Part shown: one piece after another, positions 55,528 through 64,000 of the stretch | Layout: every line of letters starts with the position of its first letter | Numbering within the stretch: the first letter of the stretch is position 1 | Notes under the pieces: generated by a model | What the model was told of the DNA's origin: nothing | Databases searched by the model: none | The model's input: the letters and a program-made list of their open reading frames with translations, nothing else | Position numbers and translations under genes: made by a program | Source of the DNA: Polynucleobacter sp. MWH-HuK1 | Lineage (GTDB): Bacteria; Pseudomonadota; Gammaproteobacteria; Burkholderiales; Burkholderiaceae | DNA: 64,000 nucleotides | NCBI RefSeq assembly: GCF_018881815.1 | Contig: NZ_JACVPP010000001.1 | Location: 1,993,654 to 2,057,653 of the forward strand | Reading direction: 5' to 3'

Positions 55528-55540
55528 GATGATTTCCTCT

Positions 55541-55834
55541 TTAATTTTTCAATTGAATATGGGTAATATGGAAAACAAGTCTTTGATTACGTAGAGTCTT
55601 GGGTGCCAAGAATCCTTCAAACACTGCCTCGGCTCCTAAGTCCATTCGCTCTAAATCCTTTTGTATCGGACCGATTGTGATGGCTTCAACGTTCATCTCA
55701 ATTTTCCTTGCTACTCCTACCTCGTTTGCTTGGCCACTATGCTCTAGCTGGCAATGCATCACCGGTATTCCTGCAGGTGTAAATCGAATTGCGTCTTTAG
55801 ATACCAAGATCGCAGTGAGGGTGAAATGATTCAA
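55541..55834 (-). CDS. priB: Primosomal replication protein PriB
   Basis: A 97-residue single-stranded DNA-binding protein of OB fold: [29 protein letters not shown] is similar to PriB of Burkholderiales. It sits between rpsF and rpsR, the usual place. It helps PriA reload DnaB, which is in the same run. Confidence 0.92.
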   Translation of the reverse strand: MNHFTLTAILVSKDAIRFTPAGIPVMHCQLEHSGQANEVGVARKIEMNVEAITIGPIQKDLERMDLGAEAVFEGFLAPKTLRNQRLVFHITHIQLKN

Positions 55835-55893
55835 CGCCGCTCCGCTTCTCTGATACGTTTTCTAGTCTATGTATTCCTCTTCAAATTTCCGAC

Positions 55894-56271
55894 TTAGGCT
55901 GCCGCTACAGGAGCGTCAGATTGGGCAGATTTACGCGCTTCTTCACGCTGCACTTCTTTCATCATGATTGAAGGCTCTGTTTCAGCTTTCTTAGTTTTGA
56001 TAATGAGGTGACGCAAAACTGCATCGTTAAATTTGAACGCATGCTCGAGCTCTTCCAGAGTTTTCTGGTCGCACTCAATGTTCATGCAAACGTAATGGGC
56101 TTTGGCAAGCTTGTCGATCATGTAAGCCATCTGACGACGACCCCAGTCTTCCATGCGATGAATTTTGCCGCCCGCAGCTGCTAATGTAGCTTTGTAACGA
56201 TCGATCATCGCTGGCACTTGCTCGCTTTGGTCCGGATGGACGATAAAGACGATTTCATAATGACGCATCAA
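55894..56271 (-). CDS. rpsF: 30S ribosomal protein S6
   Basis: A 125-residue S6 with [18 protein letters not shown] and an alanine-rich tail. Two ATGs are in tandem at 56271 and 56268; AAGGAG precedes them. It leads the ribosomal run. Confidence 0.97.
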   Translation of the reverse strand: MMRHYEIVFIVHPDQSEQVPAMIDRYKATLAAAGGKIHRMEDWGRRQMAYMIDKLAKAHYVCMNIECDQKTLEELEHAFKFNDAVLRHLIIKTKKAETEPSIMMKEVQREEARKSAQSDAPVAAA

Positions 56272-56404
56272 ACACTCCTTAAGGATAAAGTCACCTGGGC
56301 GTCTTGCTAAGTTCTGATGGTTGTGAACTCAGCGCCAGTGTGACAAGGTAGTAAAACAAATTGTAGGTACTGCTTACAACACCTTTACAGCCACTTTTCA
56401 GCGC

Positions 56405-57481
56405 TTACCGAATTACAGGCAAGACTGCTATTCTAGCAAAAAAATCCTGCCAAGTCAGGGATTTACCTGCTGCTTGGGCTTGTTTCTCAGCATTTAGGGA
56501 TAACTGAAGAGCAATTCTGGCTCTAGGTGCAGAGAGACTACCTGAGGCCAAACATCCTGCCAAGTCTTTTTCAGGCAAGTTGGGCAAGGTTTCCCCCGCC
56601 CCAGTTCTGGTGGTTCTAACCAGGGCAATACCATGCTTTAATGCAGCCGCCAAGGAATCGTGCCAAGCATCATGAAGTCCACCCATACCCGTACCGGCAA
56701 GGACTAAACCCTTCACCTTGGAGTTCAGCCAATGTGTAATGGTTTCCGAACGCGCCCCTGCATGACTGGTCAATATCTCCACCCAAGGCCACTCATTCTC
56801 CCTAGGAATCGGCAAATCCTCAGTCCAAAGCGCCTGAGCGGCCTTTACACCAGAAAGCCAAGAGGGATTAATAAGTCCAACCGAACTACTTGGTGAAGCC
56901 TGGATGGGTGCATTCAGGGCACTGCCATGCCTTTTTGATAGATCCATGGCTAGGCAACCCCTCCCATCCATAACAGCGTAAATACCACCAGGACAGTTAT
57001 CTATAGGCGTAGATGCCCAACGAATTGCATCCAAAAGGTTTGATGGGCCATCAGCCTTGGGGGCATTTGACGGCAACATAGCGCCAGTCAGGATAACTCT
57101 TTTGCCTAAATTTTGTGCATATTTGCCACAAGTCATCTGCAAAAAGATGCCAGCTTCTTCAATCGTGTCAGTTCCGTGAGTGACCACTACGCCTTGAACC
57201 AAGGTGCTATCAAGAGCCTCTCTTACAGCTTCGCCCAAATGGATCAATAAAGACTCCGTGAGATTACGGCTGTTGATGTTGGCGACTTGCTTTGAAACTA
57301 GGCTAATGCCTTCAGGGATAGCTGATCGAACATGATCCAGCAAGAAGGCTACTTCGACTTGCCCTGCATCATATTGCAGCGGCTTATCAGCAGGATTGGA
57401 CGCCAAACCAGCGATCGTGCCGCCCATACCCAAAACTAGGATATGGGGTGAATTTTCTGAAAGATTTTCAATTGTGCTCAT
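56405..57481 (-). CDS. L-asparaginase
   Basis: A 358-residue enzyme of the bacterial type (AsnA/AnsB family). The first threonine motif is LGMGGTIAG near residue 20 and the second is [13 protein letters not shown]. No signal peptide is seen, so it is likely cytoplasmic. It hydrolyses asparagine to aspartate and ammonia. It is divergent from lexA, sharing a 60-base spacer. Confidence 0.93.
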   Translation of the reverse strand: MSTIENLSENSPHILVLGMGGTIAGLASNPADKPLQYDAGQVEVAFLLDHVRSAIPEGISLVSKQVANINSRNLTESLLIHLGEAVREALDSTLVQGVVVTHGTDTIEEAGIFLQMTCGKYAQNLGKRVILTGAMLPSNAPKADGPSNLLDAIRWASTPIDNCPGGIYAVMDGRGCLAMDLSKRHGSALNAPIQASPSSSVGLINPSWLSGVKAAQALWTEDLPIPRENEWPWVEILTSHAGARSETITHWLNSKVKGLVLAGTGMGGLHDAWHDSLAAALKHGIALVRTTRTGAGETLPNLPEKDLAGCLASGSLSAPRARIALQLSLNAEKQAQAAGKSLTWQDFFARIAVLPVIR

Positions 57482-57506
57482 ACCCCCATTATCCCCTCTA
57501 AATTGC

Positions 57507-57540
57507 TTGATCTATCAAAAACAGCTGTATACAATCCCAG
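57507..57540 (+). promoter_or_regulatory. lexA promoter with LexA box
   Basis: TTGATC (57507-57512) and TACAAT (57530-57535) are 17 bases apart. An SOS box of the form CTG-N10-CAG fills 57525-57540 and overlaps the -10 box. Predicted transcription starts at or next to the ATG at 57542. Confidence 0.75.
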
Positions 57541-57541
57541 T

Positions 57542-58261
57542 ATGGACATAAATACAGTCGATTTTTCGGAGGAGCTGACTGCCCTCCCCAAGCTCACTCC
57601 ACGTCAGAATGAGATTTTGGAGTTGATTGCCAAAGCCATCGATGAGAGCGGTCTGCCGCCAACTCGCGCAGAGATTGCTACGCAACTGGGATTCGCCTCT
57701 GCCAATGCAGCCGAAGAGCATCTTCGTGCACTGGCTAAAAAAGGTTATATCGAATTAACGCCAGGTACTTCACGCGGCATTCGCATTCCACAGCGATTTA
57801 ATCAAACACACAATAGCAATAAATATCGCCAGCTCTCTTTACCATCAGGTGCATTACAACAACTTACATTGCCATTAATTGGGCGAGTTGCTGCTGGCTC
57901 ACCGATCATGGCTGTTGAGCATATTGAGAAACATGTTCCGATTGATCCAAGCTTGTTCAGCAAAGGTGCCGATTACTTATTAAAGGTAAATGGTATGAGC
58001 ATGCGCGATGCTGGAATTTTGGATGGTGATTATTTAGCCGTTAGAAAAACAACTGAAGTACGCAATGGCGATATCGTAGTTGCTCGACTTGATGATGAAG
58101 TAACAGTAAAACGTTGGCAACAAAAGAAAACTGCTAATGGCATGGTGATTGAACTTCAAGCAGAAAATCCTGACTTCAAAAACATTTTGGTAGATGATCG
58201 TCAACCGAACTTTGCAGTTGAAGGTCAAGCCGTTGGCTTGATTAGGGCTGAAGGACTGTAA
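57542..58261 (+). CDS. lexA: SOS repressor LexA
   Basis: A 239-residue protein from ATG 57542; an upstream in-frame TTG (57503) would place the operator inside the gene. The winged helix lies near residues 15-75 ([16 protein letters not shown]), the cleavage site is Ala-Gly in RVAAGSP, the catalytic Ser is in [10 protein letters not shown] and the Lys in DEVTVKRW. Autorepression through the adjacent box is expected. Confidence 0.97.
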   Translation: MDINTVDFSEELTALPKLTPRQNEILELIAKAIDESGLPPTRAEIATQLGFASANAAEEHLRALAKKGYIELTPGTSRGIRIPQRFNQTHNSNKYRQLSLPSGALQQLTLPLIGRVAAGSPIMAVEHIEKHVPIDPSLFSKGADYLLKVNGMSMRDAGILDGDYLAVRKTTEVRNGDIVVARLDDEVTVKRWQQKKTANGMVIELQAENPDFKNILVDDRQPNFAVEGQAVGLIRAEGL

Positions 58262-58278
58262 GTTTGACCCCCTAAAGC

Positions 58279-58306
58279 AAAAGGCCTCCTGTTAGAGGCC
58301 TTTTTT
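58279..58306 (+). terminator. Terminator after lexA
   Basis: GGCCTC (58283-58288) and GAGGCC (58295-58300) form a stem with A-run before and TTTTTT after. It lies 18 bases beyond the lexA stop. Confidence 0.85.
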
Positions 58307-58342
58307 ATTTCAATCGATTAAGCAATCGAATGCTTGCTGTAG

Positions 58343-58804
58343 TTACTTACGTGTTGGAGCAACCACGTTAGCGTTCTTCGGTGAAGAGGTCACGATGATG
58401 ACTGACTTAGGACCGCCAAGAGACCCATCAACGATTTCAACAGTAGCGGTTCTATCGCCTTTGGTGAAAACCAAAATACTGGTTTTTGCTTTTACGGCAG
58501 TAACAGTTGTCCATCCACTTTTTGGATATTCTGACTGGAAGAAAGCGTAAACATCAGTTGCACCTTGTAGCGCATTCACTACTGCCCTACCAACCCACTG
58601 ATCACCACGACCAATAATGATGGATTCACCACCAGAAAGACGCGCGCCCTGCGGCAAAGGCATATCTCCTAAAAGTTGAGTCTGAACCTCTTGCACCTCT
58701 TGCGGCGAGCCGGAAGGAGAGTCGCCCGAGCTAGCACAAGCACCTAAGAGCGCAACTAAAAATAGTGCGAGAGCGCTAACTTTAAGAGTCTGAATTGTGA
58801 TCAT
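58343..58804 (-). CDS. Lipoprotein of unknown function
   Basis: A 153-residue protein with the lipoprotein signal ALALFLVALLGACASSG (Cys23 lipidated). The mature part has a globular region with YAFFQSEYPKSGWT and IEIVDGS-like strands; no family is recognised with confidence. It converges on lexA and sits downstream of the two tRNA genes. It may be an outer-membrane associated protein. Confidence 0.8.
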   Translation of the reverse strand: MITIQTLKVSALALFLVALLGACASSGDSPSGSPQEVQEVQTQLLGDMPLPQGARLSGGESIIIGRGDQWVGRAVVNALQGATDVYAFFQSEYPKSGWTTVTAVKAKTSILVFTKGDRTATVEIVDGSLGGPKSVIIVTSSPKNANVVAPTRK

Positions 58805-58898
58805 GTGTGTTTTATTTAATTAAGGTGATTGATGCTTTTTTACTTGCAATAGTTAAAAGTATTTTAGGTGATGCACCTAATTCGTCAAGATAAATTAC

Positions 58899-58972
58899 TG
58901 GAGGCGCGTGAGGGAATCGAACCCCCGTACGAAGCTTTGCAGGCTCCTGCCTAACCACTCGGCCAACGCGCC
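58899..58972 (-). tRNA. tRNA-Cys (GCA)
   Basis: Read on the minus strand the 74-base gene starts GGCGCGTT and ends ACGCGCC-T-CCA, so CCA is encoded. The anticodon loop holds GCA (TGCAAA region). The D-arm and T-arm (GGTTCGATTCC) are intact. Confidence 0.93.
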
Positions 58973-58985
58973 AAACACCTGAATC

Positions 58986-59014
58986 AAAAATGGGAAGCTT
59001 TTTAGGGCTTCCCA
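58986..59014 (-). terminator. Hairpin between the two tRNA genes
   Basis: TGGGAAGC (58991-58998) pairs with GCTTCCCA (59007-59014). On the minus strand it is followed by TTTTT, so it can end the tRNA-Gly transcript before tRNA-Cys. Confidence 0.7.
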
Positions 59015-59021
59015 TCGAACT

Positions 59022-59097
59022 TGGAGCGGGAAAGGAGGTTCGAACTCCCGACCTATACCTTGGCAAGGTATCGCTCTACCAGCTGAGCTATTCCCGC
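59022..59097 (-). tRNA. tRNA-Gly (GCC)
   Basis: The minus-strand gene starts GCGGGAATAGCTC and ends TTCCCGC-T-CCA, 76 bases with encoded CCA. The anticodon is GCC. D-arm AGCTCAGCTGGTAGAGC and T-arm GGGAGTTCGAACC-C are normal. Confidence 0.94.
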
Positions 59098-59213
59098 ATA
59101 ACAGGGCAATAGTTTAACAAACAATCGCGAAGAAAGCATTATTCCTTGTAAAACCTAAAAATTGGGGGAATGTAATCTACTTGAAAAGCTTAACTGGCTG
59201 GGCTTTTAAACGC

Positions 59214-59789
59214 CTAGTCGACTTTTCCGACCAGCTGCGGCAAAGCCTTTTTCATGTAATAGAACATCGACCAAAGCGTTAAAAAGGATGCAATCCAAAT
59301 TAACCAGGTCCCCACTTGCGCGCAATTGAGCCAACCAAATAAGGTGTCGTTGAGCAATAAAAAAGGAATGGCTACGAGTTGAGCGGTCGTTTTAAGCTTT
59401 CCAACCATGTGAACTGCAACACTTTTTCCAGCGCCTAACAAAGCCATCCACTCTCTCAACGCAGAAATTGTGATTTCTCTGCCAATAATGATAAGAGCCA
59501 CCCAAACTTGCACGCGATCCATATTGAGCAAAACCAATAGTGCAGCAGCAACAATTAACTTATCTGCCACAGGATCTAAAAACTGACCAAATGCAGATTC
59601 TTGTTTTAAACGACGTGCTAAAAAACCATCCAACCAATCCGTAATAGCAGCAGAGATAAAGATAATTGCAGCTATTAAATTCTTTTCAAATGGGGTGAGC
59701 CAAGAATTGGGGAGGAAAAAGATTGCAACCAACAGCGGGATTGCTGCAACACGCAACCAGGTCAGGGCAATGGGTAAATTGAAAGGCAT
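59214..59789 (-). CDS. pgsA: Phosphatidylglycerophosphate synthase
   Basis: A 191-residue CDP-alcohol phosphatidyltransferase with the family signature D-G-x2-A-R-x8-G-x3-D-x3-D (DGFLARRLKQESAFGQFLD). It has several membrane segments. It makes PGP from CDP-diacylglycerol and glycerol-3-phosphate. It follows uvrC by 30 bases and precedes tRNA-Gly. Confidence 0.95.
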   Translation of the reverse strand: MPFNLPIALTWLRVAAIPLLVAIFFLPNSWLTPFEKNLIAAIIFISAAITDWLDGFLARRLKQESAFGQFLDPVADKLIVAAALLVLLNMDRVQVWVALIIIGREITISALREWMALLGAGKSVAVHMVGKLKTTAQLVAIPFLLLNDTLFGWLNCAQVGTWLIWIASFLTLWSMFYYMKKALPQLVGKVD

Positions 59790-59819
59790 GCGTTAAGCAT
59801 AAACCAAGTAGCGTCGCAC

Positions 59820-61730
59820 CTAGTGAAGCTGGCGATATATTTGTTCAGCCAATGTCATAGAAACACCCTCTACGCTGGCTATCTCCTCAATACTGGCGTT
59901 AGCAACTCCTTTAAGACCGCCAAAACGAGCCAGTAGCTTTTGACGGCGCTTAGCACCAATACCCTCGATCTCCTCTAAACGAGAAATCGTTCTAGCCTTA
60001 GCGCGTTTAGCGCGCATGCCAGTAATAGCAAAGCGGTGCGCTTCATCCCGTATCTGTGCCACTAATAACAGTGCTGCACTATCAATACCCAAATCCAAAG
60101 ACTCACGTCCATCCGCAAAAATAAGTGTCTCAAGCCCGACCTTGCGTCCCTCACCTTTAGCAACGCCAACAATTAAGCCTACGTCCATACCAAATTCAGA
60201 TAAGACTTGGCGAGCCATCTCCACCTGCCCCTTGCCGCCGTCAATCAAAACCACTTGCGGAATTTTTTCTACTGGTAACTCCTGAAAATTAGCATAGCGT
60301 CTTTGCAGAACTTGACGCATTGCTGCGTAATCATCGCCCGGCGTAATGTCATTGATATTGAAACGTCGGTATTCACTAGACTGCATTGCATTCTTGGCAT
60401 ATACAACACATGATGCTTGCGTTGCTTCACCTGAGGTGTGGCTAATATCAAAACACTCGATACGTAATTGCTCGAGGCTTTCCAATTCAAGGCTGAGAAT
60501 ATCCGCTAAGGCACGTGCTCTTGCTAGCTGCCCACCCGTTTCAACTAAACGTTTTGTTAATGCGATATTGGCATTGCCTTCAGCCATAGCAAGCCAATGG
60601 CGCCTTTGACCTTGAGGTTGATGTAGGAAGGTAATTTTTCTTCCCGCCTGCGCATTCAATAACTCATGTAAATCTTCGGGTGGAGATTCATCCACTTGAG
60701 CAAGATCATCACCGGCTGACTGGAGAGGGTGGTTTAGAACCAATACCGGCGGAATCAAATTGCTAGTTGTCTCGCTCGAATTTTCTTCTAAATAATGCTG
60801 CGTAATAAAGGCTTCCAATATCTCTGCAGGAGATGGCAACTCGCCTGAAGTTGTGCGCAGGCCCTTTGGAAAATAAGCCCTATCCCCCAAATGGCGGCCA
60901 CCACGGACCATGGCTAGATTCACACAAACCATACCTTCCATTTGCACAACAGCGATGACGTCTACATCCCCTTCACCCTCCGCCACCGCATCCATAGATT
61001 GCTGCTGTAAAACACTGGATAAATCTGTAATACGATCACGCAAAACAGCAGCCATTTCAAATTCCATCGCCTCGCTATGCTTATGCATTTCTTTTTCAAG
61101 CTCAGATAAAACACGGCTGTGATCGCCCTCTAGAAAACGGGTTGCTTGAGCAACATCTTGTCCGTATTGCTCCACACTGAGACGGCCGACGCACGGAGCG
61201 CTGCATCGATGAATCTGATGCAATAGACAAGGACGACTGCGATTCTTAAATACTGAATCCTCACAAGTCCTCAAGCGAAATACCTTCTGCAGAATCTGCA
61301 CGCTATTACGCACTGCCCAACTATTGGGAAATGGCCCAAAGTAATGATTGCGTTTGTCCACTTTACCGCGATATGAAGCTAACCTTGGGAACTGATGCCC
61401 CGTCAGCATCACATATGGATAGGACTTATCATCCCGAAACAAGATGTTGAATGGGGGCGCCAACTCTTTAATGAGATTGTTCTCTAGAATGAGGGCTTCA
61501 GTTTCCGTCCGTGTTACCGTTGTCTCGTAGCGGGCAATTTTGCCCACCATCAGCTCAATACGTGGTGACAACTGTGTACGCTGAAAATAACTTGAGACAC
61601 GCTTTTTAAGGTTGCGAGCTTTGCCTACATACAGAATATGCCCCGCCTCATCAAAAAAGCGATATACCCCCGGCAATCCGGGTAGCCGTTTAACATCCTG
61701 CTGAAGGGTTTCAAAAAGCGAATTGCTCAT
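59820..61730 (-). CDS. uvrC: Excinuclease ABC subunit UvrC
   Basis: A 636-residue nuclease: N-terminal GIY-YIG domain ([29 protein letters not shown]), Cys-rich segment [16 protein letters not shown] domain, RNase-H-like C-terminal domain ([23 protein letters not shown]) and final helix-hairpin-helix repeats. Its ATG overlaps the divergent earP ATG. Confidence 0.97.
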   Translation of the reverse strand: MSNSLFETLQQDVKRLPGLPGVYRFFDEAGHILYVGKARNLKKRVSSYFQRTQLSPRIELMVGKIARYETTVTRTETEALILENNLIKELAPPFNILFRDDKSYPYVMLTGHQFPRLASYRGKVDKRNHYFGPFPNSWAVRNSVQILQKVFRLRTCEDSVFKNRSRPCLLHQIHRCSAPCVGRLSVEQYGQDVAQATRFLEGDHSRVLSELEKEMHKHSEAMEFEMAAVLRDRITDLSSVLQQQSMDAVAEGEGDVDVIAVVQMEGMVCVNLAMVRGGRHLGDRAYFPKGLRTTSGELPSPAEILEAFITQHYLEENSSETTSNLIPPVLVLNHPLQSAGDDLAQVDESPPEDLHELLNAQAGRKITFLHQPQGQRRHWLAMAEGNANIALTKRLVETGGQLARARALADILSLELESLEQLRIECFDISHTSGEATQASCVVYAKNAMQSSEYRRFNINDITPGDDYAAMRQVLQRRYANFQELPVEKIPQVVLIDGGKGQVEMARQVLSEFGMDVGLIVGVAKGEGRKVGLETLIFADGRESLDLGIDSAALLLVAQIRDEAHRFAITGMRAKRAKARTISRLEEIEGIGAKRRQKLLARFGGLKGVANASIEEIASVEGVSMTLAEQIYRQLH

Positions 61731-62799
61731 GCGTTGGGATATTTTCTGTCAAATCGTCGATAACTATGGTGATGCCGGTGTTTGCTGGCGTCTAGCCCGA
61801 AGCTTAGCAAGCATTCATGGGCAAGAGGTGCGTATTTTTTGTGATGATCTGCCAATCCTTAATTTACTCGCTTCGGGTGTAGATCCTGCCATAAAGCAAA
61901 AAATTGATATGCAGCCATGGGATGCGAGTCATAACAATGCGAGACACCCGGTTCAAACTCCCGATGTGGTGATTGAGGCATTTGGCTGCGAATTACCCGA
62001 GCGCTATCTTGCCGGACTGTTTATAGCCTCCATCAAGCCCATCATCATTAACCTGGAATACCTTAGTGCCGAACCCTGGATAACAGAGTTCCACGGCAAG
62101 GCATCGCCGCAGTCTCACGGCATTCCTAAGTATTTTTTCTTTCCAGGGTTTCAAGAGAAAGTCGGCGGGCTATTGCTTGATCCTATTCCAGCAGAAGGTC
62201 AGCTCACCGATAACAACATTCCGAATAATCTCAAAACTGTCTGGTCTAACTTACGACCTAGAGCAAAACGGATCAGTGTTTTTTGTTACCCAGGGGCACC
62301 ACTCAAAAAATGGCTAGAAGACTTAGGTGGCCATGGTCAAGAGATTGATATCTTGCTGGCTCATGGTCATGCAGAGCAACTCAATCTATATGGCGAACAA
62401 CCCATCTCGTTACCAAAGAATTTACAACTACTCGCCATGCCATTCGTATCTCAGGACGAATACGATTGGGTGCTTTCACAATGTGATTTCAATATTGTCC
62501 GCGGGGAAGATTCTTTTGTACGAGCACAGCTAGCAGGCAAACCATTTATTTGGCATATCTACCCACAAGAGGATCGCGCCCATGAAGTGAAATTAGCCGC
62601 CTTTCTGGACCTTTATCTTGAGGAAGCAAGTCAAGAATTAAGACTTGCCACTATTGCTGCAATGACCTGGGCAATGCCCGGTGAATGGTTTGGCAAGCTA
62701 GGAACTTGGAACGCTCATGCCAAGCGCTGGCGCACCCATTTACTTGAAAAACAAGCAGATGGCGGCTTGCCAGCACGTTTAATTCGCTTTGTCGCTTAA
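61729..62799 (+). CDS. earP: EF-P arginine rhamnosyltransferase EarP
   Basis: About 356 residues from ATG 61729, in agreement with the conserved [24 protein letters not shown]. It has the later SVFCYPGAP, and [29 protein letters not shown], the dTDP-rhamnose site region. It adds rhamnose to Arg32 of EF-P, which follows 87 bases downstream. The start overlaps uvrC on the other strand by two bases. Confidence 0.95.
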   Translation: MRWDIFCQIVDNYGDAGVCWRLARSLASIHGQEVRIFCDDLPILNLLASGVDPAIKQKIDMQPWDASHNNARHPVQTPDVVIEAFGCELPERYLAGLFIASIKPIIINLEYLSAEPWITEFHGKASPQSHGIPKYFFFPGFQEKVGGLLLDPIPAEGQLTDNNIPNNLKTVWSNLRPRAKRISVFCYPGAPLKKWLEDLGGHGQEIDILLAHGHAEQLNLYGEQPISLPKNLQLLAMPFVSQDEYDWVLSQCDFNIVRGEDSFVRAQLAGKPFIWHIYPQEDRAHEVKLAAFLDLYLEEASQELRLATIAAMTWAMPGEWFGKLGTWNAHAKRWRTHLLEKQADGGLPARLIRFVA

Positions 62800-62886
62800 T
62801 CCCAAGCAATAAAGGCTTGCGGGCGGTTACAATCTTGTTTTTGATAAAAACCGCAGAAAAATAGCTCTGCCCCCAGGAATAGCAAG

Positions 62887-63447
62887 ATGAAAACAGCACA
62901 AGAACTCCGCGTTGGTAACGTAGTAATGATCGGCACTGATGCCCAGGTCGTTTTAAAAGCAGAATACAGCCGCTCTGGCCGCAACTCCTCTGTTGTGAAA
63001 ATGAAATTCAAAAACTTGTTAACTGGCGCGCCGAACGAAGGCGTATACAAAGCCGATGACAAGTTTGATGTTGTGATTCTTGATAAGAAAGAGTGCACTT
63101 ATTCTTATTTCGCTGATCCAATGTATGTATTTATGGATGGTGACTACAACCAATATGAAGTTGAAGCTGAGTTCATGGGTGACGCATTGAATTATCTCGA
63201 AGAAAGTATGCCATGTGAAGTGGTGTTCTACGAAGGTAAAGCGCTTTCAGTAGCAATGCCAAACTCATTGGTTCGCGAAATTGTTTACACAGAACCCGCA
63301 GTTAAAGGTGATACCAGCTCCGGTAAAGTACTAAAGACCGCAAAGTTGGCAACTGGCTATGAATTACAAGTGCCTTTATTCTGCAACACTGGTGACAAGA
63401 TTGAAATCGATACTCGAACAGGTGAATACCGTAGCCGCGCTAACTAA
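62887..63447 (+). CDS. efp: Translation elongation factor P
   Basis: A 186-residue EF-P. The loop that is modified reads SRSGRNSS with Arg at position 32, the EarP rhamnosylation target. It relieves ribosome stalling at polyproline. AGGAA precedes ATG. A weak GCGGTT/AACCGC dyad lies in the leader at 62823-62854. Confidence 0.97.
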   Translation: MKTAQELRVGNVVMIGTDAQVVLKAEYSRSGRNSSVVKMKFKNLLTGAPNEGVYKADDKFDVVILDKKECTYSYFADPMYVFMDGDYNQYEVEAEFMGDALNYLEESMPCEVVFYEGKALSVAMPNSLVREIVYTEPAVKGDTSSGKVLKTAKLATGYELQVPLFCNTGDKIEIDTRTGEYRSRAN

Positions 63448-63468
63448 TAATTAGCTAACTACGACAGT

Positions 63469-63494
63469 AAAAAGCCCGGCATGCCGGGCTTTTT
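63469..63494. terminator. Bidirectional terminator between efp and nagZ
   Basis: A perfect 16-base palindrome GCCCGGCATGCCGGGC is flanked by AAAAA and TTTTT (63469-63494). It lies between the converging efp and nagZ genes and can stop both. Confidence 0.9.
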
Positions 63495-63515
63495 CATTTT
63501 AAAAATTCATTTAAC

Positions 63516-64000
63516 TTACTCAGCAACCAAACCTAACTGTGCAAGCAAGCCTTTTGCATGCTGGTACTGGGCCTCATTTTGCAATTCACCCCAAGTCGGC
63601 GCCGACGCCAATGGCATGAGACGGTTTAAACGTACTGCAGATTCTGCTTGTTTTTCTTTGGAGACTTTGAGCTTTGAGAGTAATTGATCGGCAAGATCTG
63701 GTCGGTTGCAAATAAGCACTGCATCACACCCTGCCTCAAGCGCCATTTCAGCACCCTTGACCACCGACCCGGCAACACTCGCACCTTCCATAGATAGATC
63801 GTCACTAAAGATTACGCCTTCAAATCCAAGTTCTTGACGCAAGATAGAGTGGAGCCAGACTTTAGAAAAACCTGCAGGGTTCTTGTCTACCTCAGGATAG
63901 ATTACATGCGCCGGCATTACTGAAGCCAAGCTAAGATCAAGCCACTCATACGGCTTAGCATCATCATTCAAAATCTCTTTCAAGCTACGCTCATCGACTG
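63516..64000 (-). CDS. nagZ: Beta-N-acetylhexosaminidase NagZ, C-terminal part (truncated by window edge)
   Basis: The frame is open to base 64000 and reads into the protein from VDERSL; only the C-terminal 160 or so residues are present. It has MPAHVIYPEVD, the catalytic nucleophile in IFSDDLSMEGAS and AGCDAVLICNRPDL, matching GH3 NagZ. It removes N-acetylglucosamine from muropeptides in cell wall recycling. The N-terminal barrel lies outside the window. Confidence 0.92.
   Translation of the reverse strand, partial: VDERSLKEILNDDAKPYEWLDLSLASVMPAHVIYPEVDKNPAGFSKVWLHSILRQELGFEGVIFSDDLSMEGASVAGSVVKGAEMALEAGCDAVLICNRPDLADQLLSKLKVSKEKQAESAVRLNRLMPLASAPTWGELQNEAQYQHAKGLLAQLGLVAE

Noticed and set aside
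57503..57541. TTG start for lexA upstream of the ATG
   Set aside because: It would put the promoter -10 box and the SOS operator inside the coding sequence.
1..64000. CRISPR array, insertion sequence or prophage
   Set aside because: No regularly spaced repeats, transposase-like genes, integrases or phage structural genes were found.

Overview
The window looks like a betaproteobacterial chromosome, most likely Burkholderiaceae and close to Polynucleobacter. Reasons: moderate-to-low GC by eye, dense packing with short spacers, the orders iscR-iscS-iscU-iscA-hscB-hscA-fdx, rpsF-priB-rpsR-rplI-dnaB, uvrC-pgsA-tRNA-Gly-tRNA-Cys and earP-efp, an Arg32-type EF-P, solute receptors of the Bug/TctC family and an intracellular PHB depolymerase. 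The genus is inferred from content and gene order only; no search was run.

Region 1 (1-16.4 kb) is the accessory part. The 3' end of an IclR-type regulator is followed by a phosphotransacetylase, a three-subunit molybdenum enzyme read as sulfite dehydrogenase SoeABC, and a nitroreductase, all on +. On - lie a two-gene aconitase-X enzyme and a Bug receptor, with a divergent LysR regulator, then sulfoacetaldehyde acetyltransferase (xsc). Xsc makes acetyl phosphate and sulfite, Pta makes acetyl-CoA and SoeABC oxidises sulfite to sulfate, so the region encodes the end of a C2-sulfonate pathway. Divergent from xsc are a CobS-like AAA+ ATPase and a CobT-like VWA protein with no cobaltochelatase CobN in the window, then a second Bug receptor and a small cupin that looks broken.

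Region 2 (16.4-34.6 kb) is core: the isc iron-sulfur operon with an IscR-type operator, uvrB, an aromatic/aspartate aminotransferase, PHB depolymerase, an orphan RnfB-like ferredoxin with nth and a DUF1841 gene, a HIT protein, isocitrate lyase, an MFS transporter, and clpB behind a sigma-32-like promoter. Isocitrate lyase would let acetyl-CoA from Xsc/Pta be assimilated.

Region 3 (34.6-42.7 kb) holds a GIY-YIG protein, a secreted carboxylesterase, molybdenum cofactor genes (moaE, moaD, moeA), which SoeA would need, and thrC-hom-alanine aminotransferase. Region 4 (42.7-50.4 kb) is a compact + strand operon for 4-amino-4-deoxy-L-arabinose modification of lipid A (arnT, B, C, split A, D) followed by bcp. 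Between bcp and the PIN-PhoH gene lies a structured, promoter-led element of about 95 nt with its own terminator, and a second hairpin directly before the phoH ribosome-binding site; this is the best candidate here for an undescribed RNA element.

Region 5 (50.6-64 kb) carries phoH, an NlpC/P60 lipoprotein, a PsiF-repeat protein with an exact internal duplication, dnaB and ribosomal genes, an asparaginase, lexA with an SOS box and a probably leaderless transcript, a lipoprotein, tRNA-Cys and tRNA-Gly, pgsA, uvrC, earP-efp and the 3' part of nagZ. No CRISPR array, insertion sequence, prophage or rRNA was seen. No intergenic stretch free of genes exceeds about 300 bases; the longest (30390-30670) is described.
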